This document shows, one piece after another, positions 29,111 to 37,053 of a stretch of 64,000 nt of DNA. The stretch is from Streptantibioticus silvisoli. GTDB taxonomy: Bacteria; Actinomycetota; Actinomycetes; Streptomycetales; Streptomycetaceae. Location: NCBI RefSeq assembly GCF_027947535.2, contig NZ_JAAGKO020000027.1, positions 52,977 through 116,976 on the forward strand, in the 5' to 3' direction. The stretch's first letter is position 1, and each line of letters opens with the position of its first letter. The notes beneath the pieces are model-generated. The model did not search any database, was not told the origin of the DNA, and worked only from the letters and a program-made list of their open reading frames with translations. Made by a program: the position numbers and the translations under genes.

Positions 29111-30653
29111 GAAGCCCAGCAGAGCCGTGCTACTCCTACGCATCTCCGACGACAAGGCCCAGGACGCCAAGGGCGTCGGCCGCCAGGAAGAAGACGGCCG
29201 GGTACTCGCCGACCGCCTCGGCTGGGGCATCGCCGAAGTCGTTATCGAGAACGACACCTCCGCATACAAGCGCCGCCGGATCAAGCTTCCCGACGGCACG
29301 ACCGCCCTGCGCACCGTCCGCCCCTGGTTCCGCGGCATCATCGACAAACTCACCAGCGGCGAACGCGACGGCCTCCTCGCCTACGACCTCGACCGCGTCG
29401 CCCGCGACCCGCGCGACCTCGAAGACCTCATCGACGTCGTCGAGTCCCGCGACCCGCGCATCCCCGTCGAGAGCGTCACCGGCTCCCTGCGGCTCGCCAC
29501 CGACGCCGACGTCACCATGGCCCGCGTCATGGTCGCCATCGCCAACAAATCCAGCCGAGACTCCAGCCGACGCGTCGCCCGCAAGCACGTACAGCTCGCC
29601 CAAGAGGGCAAGCCCGGCGGCGGCGGATTCCGCGGCTACGGCTACGACCGGCAGAACCTCACTGTCGTCGATACCGAAGCCGCGATCGTCCGCGAGATCG
29701 CCGCCCGCATCCTCGGCCGCTGGGACGGCTACACCCCCGAACAGGCCGCCACCATCAACCCGGCCGCCGGCGAATCCCTCAGCTCAATCGCCGCCGACCT
29801 CGAACGCCGCCAGATCCCCACCGTCACCGGCGCACGCTGGAACAACCGGTCCGTCCGCTCGGTAGTCACCAAAGCCCGTGTCGCTGGCCTGCGCACCCAC
29901 AAGGACGAGGTCATCGGCGAAGCCACCTGGCCCGCGATCCTCGACCGGCAAACCTGGGAAGACGTGTGCGCCCGCATCGCCGAACGCGTCGACCCCGAGC
30001 GGTCCGGGAAGCTCAAACGCTGGCTCACCGGCGTGTTCGGCTGCTCACTATGCGGCCACATGCTGACTGGCGCCCAGGGCAAGCCCGGCGACGGCCCCCG
30101 CTACTGGTGCGCGACCACCAAGGGCGGCTGCGGCAAGATCGCCATCAACGCCGAGCGGTCCGAAGCCGAGGTGCAGCGGCAGATACTCGAACTCCTTGGC
30201 CAGCCCCGCATCCTCGAACAGCTCCGCTCGCTGTCTACCGCGGAGCACACGGCTGAGGCCCGGAAGGAACTCGCCGACGACGAGCAGCAGCTCAAGGAAC
30301 TCGCCGGCATGTGGGCGCGCAAGCAGATCACGTTCCCTGAGTTCGCCGAGGCCCGCAGCATCATCAACGCCCGCGTCACGGCGTCCCGGGCTCTGCTCGT
30401 CTCGGCAGCCCCGCGGATTCTGCGGTCGCTGCTCGTCGGGGATGTCGCCGAGAACTGGGAACGGTTGGAGCCGGCGGAGAAGCGCGAGGTGACCCTTGCG
30501 ATCGTCCCCGGGTACGACGTGCTGCCGTTCGACCGGGAGACGATGCACGGCTTCGACCCGAGCCGCCTCCGGCCCTGCGACCCGCAGAGCGAGGTGGCCG
30601 AGAAGGGGCCCGGCGGCCAGTTGGTGCAGTTTCCCGTGAACACGCAGGGCTGA
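29109..30653 (+). CDS. int: Large serine integrase
   Basis: 514 aa. Resolvase domain (residues 1-~155) with the nucleophile Ser13 in LLLRISDD and conserved DRVARDPRDLEDLID; recombinase domain (~165-300, GGGGFRGYGYDRQ, TGARWNNRSVRSVV); zinc ribbon (~311-345, CSLCGHM then WCATTKGGCGK), a coiled-coil insertion and a C-terminal tail. Such enzymes join attP and attB across a 2-bp crossover without host factors and need a directionality factor for excision. It begins inside the attL arm, placing it first on the element. The target is the helix-hairpin-helix codons of comEA. Confidence 0.97.
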   Translation: MKPSRAVLLLRISDDKAQDAKGVGRQEEDGRVLADRLGWGIAEVVIENDTSAYKRRRIKLPDGTTALRTVRPWFRGIIDKLTSGERDGLLAYDLDRVARDPRDLEDLIDVVESRDPRIPVESVTGSLRLATDADVTMARVMVAIANKSSRDSSRRVARKHVQLAQEGKPGGGGFRGYGYDRQNLTVVDTEAAIVREIAARILGRWDGYTPEQAATINPAAGESLSSIAADLERRQIPTVTGARWNNRSVRSVVTKARVAGLRTHKDEVIGEATWPAILDRQTWEDVCARIAERVDPERSGKLKRWLTGVFGCSLCGHMLTGAQGKPGDGPRYWCATTKGGCGKIAINAERSEAEVQRQILELLGQPRILEQLRSLSTAEHTAEARKELADDEQQLKELAGMWARKQITFPEFAEARSIINARVTASRALLVSAAPRILRSLLVGDVAENWERLEPAEKREVTLAIVPGYDVLPFDRETMHGFDPSRLRPCDPQSEVAEKGPGGQLVQFPVNTQG

Positions 30654-30677
30654 CCAGGCTTCCCGATGCCAGCCTGC

Positions 30678-30938
30678 TTATCCTTCAACGGCCCGACCTG
30701 AGACAGCTTGTCCGTTGCGGACGAGCAGCACCAGCGGACGCGGAACGTCGTGGTCTTCCAGGCCGCCGTCAGGGATGCGGGGGCCGCCGAACTGGGACCG
30801 TGTGCTGCCCTCGTCGGGGTAGTCCCATACGAAGAGCGGGTGTTCGGAGCGCATCCTGAGGTTGCCGTCGGCGTCGAGGACGACGTCTCCGGGCTGCCAG
30901 GTGTCGTCAAGGCTGGTGATGTTGTGGACGTCGGCCAT
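30678..30938 (-). CDS. Small hypothetical protein next to the integrase
   Basis: 86 aa (MADVHNITSLDDTWQPGDVVLDADGNL ... PLVLLVRNGQAVSG), natural-looking and acidic, resembling hypotheticals seen in streptomycete elements. The frame is open far upstream into a ParB-like fragment, so the start ATG 30938 is an inference. Convergent to the integrase; its place makes it one candidate for a recombination directionality factor, but no motif supports that. Confidence 0.6.
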   Translation of the reverse strand: MADVHNITSLDDTWQPGDVVLDADGNLRMRSEHPLFVWDYPDEGSTRSQFGGPRIPDGGLEDHDVPRPLVLLVRNGQAVSGRAVEG

Positions 30939-31335
30939 GACGGCAGTATGTCGGGTGGCACTGACGGAACGCGGCGGTCTGGCGTCTCGGGGGTACCCAG
31001 ATCGTGGGTACCCCTCCCCAGCACGGACCTTCGCGGCGAGGTCGGGGGCGTCACGTTGCACCGCTTTCGCCTGCTGGACTGCGCGTCCGGAGGCACCAAC
31101 GACCTTCGCTGCGCGCTCGCTCGACTTACGCTCGCGGACTTTCCGAACCTCCAGCCCGACCCACACATCTTGCTGTCGCAGATCTGCGACACTTTTCTCA
31201 CCCTCGGTGGCTGACCGCTCCGAAGAGTCACCGATCGGTCGGCCCTGGGGTTGGGATGCGGCGTAATACCGCTCGTACTCCAACGCCATCAACGCCCGCT
31301 GCCCGGGGTTGAGCTGGCGAGAGAGTTTTCAGGGC
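30939..31335 (-). pseudogene. Truncated ParB/KorB-like regulator remnant
   Basis: In frame with the next gene, the minus strand reads RQLNPGQRALMALEYERYYA, then EVRKVRERKSSERAAKVVGAS and GRAVQQAKAVQRDAPDLAAKV, a pattern seen in ParB-like phage and element proteins. It is cut by a TGA right before KLSRQLNPG and joins foreign sequence after KVRAGEG. No start codon with a ribosome site. The plus strand of 31336-31775 carries no gene I can support. Confidence 0.5.
30991..31015. repeat. GGGTACCC-AGATCGT-GGGTACCC element, copy 1
   Basis: Two GGGTACCC palindromes separated by 7 nt. A near copy with two changes is at 31598-31621 and a related element lies before the tyrosine recombinase (33685-33714). 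Confidence 0.6.
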
Positions 31336-31597
31336 ATCCGCTGAGAACTTAGGCTGCTGGCACTCCCCGCCACCGTGCGGGTGCTTGGGGACAGCCGGGC
31401 GCCCCGATGACGCCCGGCGACCCCGTGCCTGGAACGCGTCGCCGTCGGCGCCAGTTGTGACCGTCTCGGACACGACTGCCCGTGAGCGCCCCTTCGAGCC
31501 CCGCAGGCAAGGGACGGATCGGAAGGATGTCCATCTCGCGCGTCTTGCCGTCCGACAACGCAGAGAAGGCGACGCGCCTTCTGGAGGAAGACGAAAA

Positions 31598-31621
31598 GGG
31601 TACTCAGATTGTGGGTACCCC
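31598..31621. repeat. GGGTACTC-AGATTGT-GGGTACCC element, copy 2
   Basis: Matches copy 1 (30991-31015) except for two transitions. Confidence 0.6.
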
Positions 31622-31775
31622 TGGCGGTGAGCAGCGGCTTTCCGTCATCTACGAGGACGGCATGTGGGAGCTGATCTTCCGCAGCAGCAACCGTGGCGAT
31701 ATCGCTACGAATGGCCCGCGACCGTGCGGGCCGCCTGACAGACTCTGTCCCCGAGAACTGATTCCAGGGGGGACC

Positions 31776-32171
31776 ATGCGCACCCGCACCATTCCGGCCG
31801 TCGCCGTCTTACTGCTCGCCACCGCCGGATGCGGCCCCACCGTCACCCACGGCCACGGGCCCGAGAAGACCGCCGCAGCGGCGCCAAAGGCCAAGCCGAA
31901 GCCGAGCGCGCCCGCCGAGTCGTGTTCGCCGACCCGTGACGTGATCGTGTGGACGAAGGAACCCGGCCTCGCCGCTACAGCTCAAGTGCTCGGGAACTAC
32001 GACATCCAGACGTGCCAGACCACGTTCGCGTCGCTTCCGCACAGCTCGCCGACGGAGGCCGGGTACTGCACCGAGGCTGCCTACGCCAGCGACAACCCGG
32101 GGTACAACGCCGACGCCACCCCGGCGAAGCGGCCGGAGCACGTACAGGTCACGGTCGGACCGGCCTGCTGA
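31776..32171 (+). CDS. Putative lipoprotein
   Basis: 131 aa from ATG 31776 with AGGGGGG upstream. N-terminal signal MRTRTIPAVAVLLLATAGC with a lipidation Cys at ~19, an Ala/Lys/Pro linker (~30-50) and a ~75-residue domain with four further Cys (ESCSP, IQTCQTTF, GYCTEAAYASDNPG, GPAC) that could form disulfides. Predicted to sit on the outer face of the membrane. Perhaps surface exclusion or mating contact, but no homology supports a role. Confidence 0.75.
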   Translation: MRTRTIPAVAVLLLATAGCGPTVTHGHGPEKTAAAAPKAKPKPSAPAESCSPTRDVIVWTKEPGLAATAQVLGNYDIQTCQTTFASLPHSSPTEAGYCTEAAYASDNPGYNADATPAKRPEHVQVTVGPAC

Positions 32172-32186
32172 AGCGGGGACAAGCGA

Positions 32187-32215
32187 AAAGGGTCAGCAGA
32201 TAGTGCTGACCCTTT
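32187..32215. terminator. Bidirectional terminator
   Basis: 12-bp perfect stem AAAGGGTCAGCA/TGCTGACCCTTT with a 5-nt loop, between convergent genes. Confidence 0.8.
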
Positions 32216-32252
32216 CGTCGTCTGCGTTCAGGCGCGGAGCAAGCTACAAGGG

Positions 32253-32597
32253 TCAGCTCTCTTGGGCTTGTACCGCGAGTTCCTGGAGAAGGTCAGCGGT
32301 GGTCATGCTCGAATGACCAGCATCATGCACTTCTGCGAGACGAAAGAAGACCTCGCAGAACTTGGCAACGACCGTCCCAAACGCTGGGGCAGCCCCCTCG
32401 TACACGGCCCTGGCTATGTCCGCGGGGGTTGCATCGGTTGGCACATTCAGGGCCGGGAACATGCCCTGGTACAACTCGGCGGCCAGTGGCAATGCCCCGG
32501 CCTCTGCCTTCACGGCCTCGACATCTTCCCTGCCAACCCACCCGAGGTGGCGGGTCAGGATGCCGATCACGCGGGTTGTCACTTCTCGATCGTCCAC
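32253..32597 (-). CDS. Hypothetical protein
   Basis: 114 aa (MDDREVTTRVIGILTRHLGWVGREDVEAVKAEAGALPLAAELYQGMFPALNVP...), helical and acidic. Natural composition and a plausible start make it likely real. Unrecognised. It lies downstream of the tyrosine recombinase on the same strand. Confidence 0.65.
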   Translation of the reverse strand: MDDREVTTRVIGILTRHLGWVGREDVEAVKAEAGALPLAAELYQGMFPALNVPTDATPADIARAVYEGAAPAFGTVVAKFCEVFFRLAEVHDAGHSSMTTADLLQELAVQAQES

Positions 32598-32668
32598 TGA
32601 CTATCCGTCCTAGAGACTGCCTGTCGGAGGCGCGGACTCCGTCGTCGCTTGGGCGCCCCGGCCGCCCG

Positions 32669-33673
32669 CTATTTTGCCGGTGCCTGGTAGAAGCCGGTGA
32701 GCTTGTAGGCGGCGTGGTTGTTGAGGTCGTTCACGCGGTGGTCGTACAGCTTGGTGGTGCGCGGGTCGGCGTGCCGGGCGAAGGTCTGGGCAGCGTCGAG
32801 GCCGGCGTCGGAGGACAGCACGCCGGTGATGGCGGTGTGGCGCAGGTCGTGCGGTCCGACGTCGTCCCACTGCTTGATGCCCGCGGCCTTTGCGAGCCGC
32901 TGCACGGTGCGGTGGGCGTGCCGGCGGTCCATCGGCTTCCCGGTCGACGTGCACAGGATCAGGCCCTCGGTGCGGCCGTCCTCGACGGCTTCGACCGCGT
33001 GGTGCGTCGGCGGGGCGAGCGGCACCTTGTCCTCGTCGCCGCCCTTCGAGGTGATTGTCAGGACCCGGTGACCCTTGTCCCACCCGAGGTGCTCGATGCG
33101 GGCGGACAGCGCTTCGGAGACGCGGAGCCCTTGGTAGAGGAGCAGCGAGATCAGCGCGAGGGACCGTGGCCCGTCGGCGGTGGCTGCGGCGAGGAGCGCG
33201 CCGCCCTCCCCGGCTGTGAGGGCCCGGGACGTCGACTGCCGCCGGTTGACCTTCGGCCGGCGCACGGCCTTTGCCGGGTTGCGGGTGACGACGTCCGTCG
33301 ACTGGGCGTAGGCGTAAAGGCTGGAGATCGCGGCGAGCCGTCGGGCGAGGGTCCGCGGGGAGTCACCCTTCTTCTCCGGGTCGGCCGGGTCGCGGCGGCG
33401 CTCCTGGGCGAACCGGTCGACATCGCGCCGTTCGGCCTTCAGCGGGTCGAGGCCCTGGGATTCGCACCAGGCCGACCAGACGCGGGCCTCCCGGGCGTAA
33501 CCGGCGACGGTGCGGGGCGACGCGTCGTAGGCGGTGAGCCAGTCGTCGACGAGTGGCCCCCACGACCGGACGGCCTCGGCGGCTGCCGAGGGAAGCACGA
33601 CACCGGACAGCGCTTCCCGCAACTTGCGGGAAGCGTCGTCGTCGAGGGGCACGGGAACGTGAACGGTCGTCAT
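32669..33673 (-). CDS. Tyrosine recombinase (XerC/D-like)
   Basis: 334 aa with all catalytic residues: Arg184 (YQGLRVSEAL), Lys210 (TITSKGG), His275-x-x-Arg278 (GPHDLRHTAIT), His301 (FARHADPRTT) and Tyr310 (KLYDHR). The N-terminal SAM-like core-binding domain spans ~35-130. The element already has a serine integrase at its end, so this enzyme is either a resolvase for multimers of the circular form or left from another element. An 8-bp inverted repeat sits just upstream of the start. Confidence 0.95.
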   Translation of the reverse strand: MTTVHVPVPLDDDASRKLREALSGVVLPSAAAEAVRSWGPLVDDWLTAYDASPRTVAGYAREARVWSAWCESQGLDPLKAERRDVDRFAQERRRDPADPEKKGDSPRTLARRLAAISSLYAYAQSTDVVTRNPAKAVRRPKVNRRQSTSRALTAGEGGALLAAATADGPRSLALISLLLYQGLRVSEALSARIEHLGWDKGHRVLTITSKGGDEDKVPLAPPTHHAVEAVEDGRTEGLILCTSTGKPMDRRHAHRTVQRLAKAAGIKQWDDVGPHDLRHTAITGVLSSDAGLDAAQTFARHADPRTTKLYDHRVNDLNNHAAYKLTGFYQAPAK

Positions 33674-33684
33674 GAACCGAGTCT

Positions 33685-33714
33685 AGTACCCCATAACCGG
33701 GATTGTGGGGTACT
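33685..33714. promoter_or_regulatory. Inverted repeat upstream of tyrosine recombinase
   Basis: AGTACCCC and GGGGTACT separated by 14 nt, starting 12 nt before the recombinase start codon. It could be an operator or a recombination site. Its GATTGTGGGGTAC half resembles the elements at 30991 and 31598. Confidence 0.55.
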
Positions 33715-33725
33715 TGCCTGTGCTC

Positions 33726-34031
33726 CTAGGAGATCACTCGGCCGGGCCCTTTCGAACGCCCGTCCGGATGGTCCCGGCCGGCATTGTCCACCGCGGAGGC
33801 GAGCAGCCTGTCGCGCTCGTTGTCGTCCAGGCCGAGGACATCAGCCAGCGTTCGGGCGACCGTGACCGACGGGCAACGCTCCCCGGCTTCCAGCGCGCGG
33901 ACGTAGCTGTACGACAGGCCGAGCCGGCGAGACGCCTCTCGGAGCGACCAGCCGGCCCGGTGCCGTGCCGCGTTGAGCACCGCCCCGTACCCCAACGGCG
34001 GGAGGCTGCGTTCACGGATCAGATCAGCCAC
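33726..34031 (-). CDS. XRE family helix-turn-helix regulator
   Basis: 101 aa, GTG start. LGYGAVLNAARHRAGWSLREASRRLGLSYSYVRALEAGERCPSVTVARTLADVLGL is a complete Cro/CI-type HTH; the C-terminus is short and charged. Probably a repressor of the recombinase region or of the replication block, which is only inferred from position. Confidence 0.88.
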   Translation of the reverse strand: MADLIRERSLPPLGYGAVLNAARHRAGWSLREASRRLGLSYSYVRALEAGERCPSVTVARTLADVLGLDDNERDRLLASAVDNAGRDHPDGRSKGPGRVIS

Positions 34032-34075
34032 GCCAGCCCCCTACTGCTTGTAGATCGGTGGGCATGCGGCGTCCC

Positions 34076-34636
34076 TCACGTGGCCAGCGAGTTGTCGTGC
34101 TCGCGGTTCCAGCGGAGCTGATCGCCCAGGGTCCACACACGGCGGCCCGCCAGGGCGTCCGCGTACTTGCGGTCCTCCGCGGCCCTCTGGGCGGCTTCAC
34201 GGCCTGCTGCCGCGGCTTTCCGGGCCACGTCCTGCCGGAGCTTGGTCACCGCTTCGGCCTTCTCCAGCATCTCCGCCGTCTGAACCACCGGCGTGACCCG
34301 TGGAGCCGCCGGGTTGCTGCGGCGGATCTCCTCCGCCTTCTCCAAGCACGCTGAGGCCAGAACACCCGTGTGCGCCGCTGCCGCCTTGGCCACCCACTCA
34401 CGGGCCAGCAGCTCCGTCTCATCACGGGGCTCGGCCTTGCAGAGCAGACGGGCCTTCTCGTGGTAACCGATGGCCAGGTAAGGCGTCTCCGCCTTCGCGG
34501 CCTTCGTGTGCAACCGCTTGGCCTCGGCGAGCCGGTCGAGCAGTTCCTCCTGGGGGAGCCGCGTGATCATGTCGGACGGGATCAGACGTATCTGGCCGCC
34601 GTACTCGGCCCGCACCTCCGGGGTAATCACACCCAT
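34076..34636 (-). CDS. Hypothetical helical protein
   Basis: 186 aa, rich in Ala, Glu, Lys and Arg, predicted mostly alpha-helical (LPQEELLDRLAEAKRLHTKAAKAETPYLAIGYHEKARLL ... VTKLRQDVARKAAAAGREAAQRAAED). It starts 1 nt after the stop of the upstream gene (34638), so the two are translationally coupled. No family recognised. Confidence 0.72.
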   Translation of the reverse strand: MGVITPEVRAEYGGQIRLIPSDMITRLPQEELLDRLAEAKRLHTKAAKAETPYLAIGYHEKARLLCKAEPRDETELLAREWVAKAAAAHTGVLASACLEKAEEIRRSNPAAPRVTPVVQTAEMLEKAEAVTKLRQDVARKAAAAGREAAQRAAEDRKYADALAGRRVWTLGDQLRWNREHDNSLAT

Positions 34637-34637
34637 G

Positions 34638-35066
34638 TCAACCTGCCTGCCTCACCTCGTCTCTGCCGGCCTTCCATGCCGCCACGGCGCTCCCGTCAAA
34701 GACCCATTCGCCTCTGCGGCCCGTCTGTGACGCTTGGACGTCACCTCTGCGGGCCAGCCTTCGCAAATACGAGTCACTGACGCCAGTCAGCTCCGCGGCC
34801 TCCTGCGTGGAGAGCCGTTCTGTCGAGATCAAAGGTCGCTGGACGGAACCGGATTCGTCGCGTGCGGTTCCGGAACCGCCATCCACCAGCACGGACGTGC
34901 GGAACTCTGCCGCCTTCTGGTGGATGAGCGCGACGACCTCCTCAACGTCGTGAGGCACACCGCCGTCGCGACGGGAGATGCGCACGAGAGCATCGACCAG
35001 CACCCCGTCGATCCGGGCGCAGTCGACAAGCGTCAGGTGAAGGCCGGGCGGCAGGGAACGGGCCAT
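34638..35066 (-). CDS. HTH (excisionase/MerR-like) domain protein
   Basis: 142 aa. The C-terminal ~55 residues (ISTERLSTQEAAELTGVSDSYLRRLARRGDVQASQTGRRGEWVFDGSAVAAW) form a helix-turn-helix of the excisionase/AlpA type. The N-terminal half (LTLVDCARIDGVLVDALVRISRRDG) is unknown. Its start overlaps the stop of the preceding small gene by 1 nt. It may be a regulator or an accessory factor for excision. Confidence 0.78.
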   Translation of the reverse strand: MARSLPPGLHLTLVDCARIDGVLVDALVRISRRDGGVPHDVEEVVALIHQKAAEFRTSVLVDGGSGTARDESGSVQRPLISTERLSTQEAAELTGVSDSYLRRLARRGDVQASQTGRRGEWVFDGSAVAAWKAGRDEVRQAG

Positions 35067-35302
35067 CAGGCTTTGCCTCCGCCGTCACGGTGCGGCAGGC
35101 GGGCCACCGCAGAACCCAGATGGGGGAGCAGCCCCGTGAAGGGCAGCGCTGCCGCAGCGAGGGCAACCAGAGCGGCGAGGGCTTCCTCGACCGTCACGCC
35201 GTCGAGGAGTTCGTCCTGCGTCATGCTCACGTTTCCGGCTTCAGCGGCGACCAGAGTGATCGCGGCACGCAGCCCCCGTGTGCTGATCGTGTCATCTCGC
35301 AC
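35066..35302 (-). CDS. Small hypothetical protein
   Basis: 78 aa (MRDDTISTRGLRAAITLVAAEAGNVS...) with an Ala/Leu-rich hydrophobic middle (EEALAALVALAAAALPFTGLLPHLG). Overlaps the genes on both sides by a few nt, so it is part of a coupled leftward operon. Unrecognised. Confidence 0.62.
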   Translation of the reverse strand: MRDDTISTRGLRAAITLVAAEAGNVSMTQDELLDGVTVEEALAALVALAAAALPFTGLLPHLGSAVARLPHRDGGGKA

Positions 35303-35924
35303 GACGCCACCTCGGATCGGCGAGCAGGTCCCGCAAGGCCATGGCCCCCCGCAGCTCTTCCGCGAGCGTCAACGGCTCTGTGCGGGCCTTGGCGGCGAGT
35401 TCGGCGACTGTCTCCACGGCGGCGTCCTGACGGCGCTTCACTGCCTCCTTGAGGGCGGTGAGGCCGCCGTGATAGGCGCACGGCCCCGCGCCGGGGGTGT
35501 CGGTGCCGGCGCCAGCCCACGCCTGGCACGGACGGCCGTTCCGACGGGGCCGCCCGCAGCGCTCCAGGGGAGGCTTCGGGGCTACCGGCGGCCGGGCGGC
35601 TGCACGGGCGGCACGGTCGGCGGTGTTCCACCGGTCCCGCAGGGCGTACTCGAAGGGTCGAATCCGCCAGATGTCACCGATGAGGGTGATGGACCGGGCC
35701 GTTCGCAGGCGGGCCGCCAGGCGGTCGGGGTCGAGTTTGTCGGCATCCCGGCCGGCCCACACCGTGACGTCACCGTCGGCGGACTCGACGATGGTTCCGG
35801 GGGCCGGCCCGGTGTCGTCCTGGGGCCAGCAGCGGGTGATCCGGGGACGCTGCGGGAGGCGGATAGAACCTGCGGGTTTCGGGTTTCGCGGCTCACTGGT
35901 GCGCGGCACATTCGGGCTGTTCAT
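35292..35924 (-). CDS. Hypothetical protein with HGG-type Cys/His motif
   Basis: 210 aa. Residues ~120-155 read ERCGRPRRNGRPCQAWAG ... GPCAYHGG, a CxxxxxxGxPCxxx...CxxHGG pattern found in phage and mobile-element proteins and likely to bind zinc. The N-terminal half has a compact fold candidate (TVWAGRDADKLDPDRLAARLRTARSITLIGDIW). Function unknown. Confidence 0.7.
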   Translation of the reverse strand: MNSPNVPRTSEPRNPKPAGSIRLPQRPRITRCWPQDDTGPAPGTIVESADGDVTVWAGRDADKLDPDRLAARLRTARSITLIGDIWRIRPFEYALRDRWNTADRAARAAARPPVAPKPPLERCGRPRRNGRPCQAWAGAGTDTPGAGPCAYHGGLTALKEAVKRRQDAAVETVAELAAKARTEPLTLAEELRGAMALRDLLADPRWRRAR

Positions 35925-35981
35925 GGGGGCCTGCCGGTGGTCTGGTCGTGCTGGTTCGGGAGAGGCGGGGGAGGGCGGTTG

Positions 35982-36344
35982 CTATGCGGCGGACTCCGCG
36001 GCGGCGTCCTGCGGGCTGGTTGCTTCCGTCGGGCTGACGGAGGCAGTGGGCGACTTCGGGTTTGCGGGGTCCTGCTGGGACCTCGCAACGGTGAGGGACT
36101 GGGGTCTTTCCGGGACCTTTGTTGGGTCCTGCTGGGCCCCAACGGTCGTGATGCCATCCGGATTTTCGTTACGGATTTCGTTACGAAGCTGATCAGCGTC
36201 GGCCAGGTGCCGGAGTTTGGCGGCGTGTCGGCGGGCGAGGCCGGCCCGGCGTGCGGCGGCTGTCTCGGCGCGTTGCTGGCGGGCGGCTGCGACCTTGCGG
36301 GCGGCTTCCTCGATCCGGATGCGTATGACGTCCTCAACGTTCAC
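35982..36344 (-). CDS. Hypothetical coiled-coil protein
   Basis: 120 aa, GTG start with AGGAG 6 nt upstream. Residues 1-~60 are a basic helix (IRIRIEEAARKVAAARQQRAETAAARRAGLARRHAAKL); the tail is Ser/Pro/Gln-rich. Unrecognised. Belongs to the leftward operon. Confidence 0.62.
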   Translation of the reverse strand: MNVEDVIRIRIEEAARKVAAARQQRAETAAARRAGLARRHAAKLRHLADADQLRNEIRNENPDGITTVGAQQDPTKVPERPQSLTVARSQQDPANPKSPTASVSPTEATSPQDAAAESAA

Positions 36345-36407
36345 GGTGACTCCTGTCGGTACTGAGTGGGAGGCCGGGCCCGATTCCCGCAGGCCCGGCC
36401 GGCGACG

Positions 36408-36794
36408 TCAGAGCCAGTTGAGGTGCTGGCCGGGGAAGTCGAAGGCGCGGATGCCGTCCGGCCGTTCGCGGCCCGTCAGCACGAAGAACAGGTCGTGGCT
36501 GGCCTCGCACCGATGTGCGTCGCACGAGGGGATGCGGACGATCGCGTCATCCTCGTTCCGGGCGTAGTGGACCCCCGTGGCGTTTTCGCCCTCGCTGGTG
36601 AGTTCATCGATGGCGAAGGTGACGAGGGTCGCGGGTCGGGTGCAGCGCCGTTCGCCGTCCAGTTCGGTGCACTGGTCTGCGCGGTGGTGCCCCGGGACGC
36701 GCTCGATGCGGGTCTGCAAGACGGCGTATCCGTGGTTGCGGATGTCTTCGGCGAGCGCGGTGGACGGGGCGTCGGTACGAGTGCGCTTCGTCAT
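36408..36794 (-). CDS. Hypothetical protein with Cys-rich segment
   Basis: 128 aa. After a helix (ALAEDIRNHGYAVLQTRIERV) come four Cys/His-type positions (ADQCTELDGERRCTRP, SCDAHRCEASHDLF) suggesting a metal site, then a beta-rich end (FVLTGRERPDGIRAFDF). GGAG precedes ATG 36794. Unrecognised. Confidence 0.65.
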   Translation of the reverse strand: MTKRTRTDAPSTALAEDIRNHGYAVLQTRIERVPGHHRADQCTELDGERRCTRPATLVTFAIDELTSEGENATGVHYARNEDDAIVRIPSCDAHRCEASHDLFFVLTGRERPDGIRAFDFPGQHLNWL

Positions 36795-36876
36795 GGCTTT
36801 CTCCGTTCAGGTGCGTAGGGGATGCTGGGCAGGTGGCCGGCCCTGGTATCAGCGGGGCCGGCCACCTGCGTGGGCG

Positions 36877-37039
36877 TCAGGCTGCGGGCACGTTGACGGT
36901 GAGGCTGAAGGGCTCGGGGGTGTGCTCGCGCAGGTCGTGCTCGGTGAACACGTCGCCTTGGAGGCTGAAGGCGGGCTGCACCTGCGTGGAGGCGGTGCCG
37001 TCGTTCAGGCGGGCGTAGACGACGGTGGAGTTTTGTCAT
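36877..37039 (-). pseudogene. Small reading frame without a proper start, after the primase gene
   Basis: About 50 codons of natural-looking protein (STVVYARLNDGTASTQVQPA, then FSLQGDVFTEHDLREHTPEP, FSLTVNVPAA). It is in the primase frame but behind two TGA codons; the nearby ATG 37039 is one nucleotide out of frame across an AAAA run. Either a small gene broken by an indel, or the former C-terminus of the primase cut off by the repeat at 37034-37053. Confidence 0.45.
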
Positions 37040-37053
37040 TTCTGTCAGGCACT
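37034..37053. repeat. 20-bp repeat, copy A (inverted partner at 38616-38635)
   Basis: On the minus strand AGTGCCTGACAGAAATGACA, providing the last codons and TGA stop of the primase gene. The identical 20-mer is on the plus strand at 38616-38635. Confidence 0.85.
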
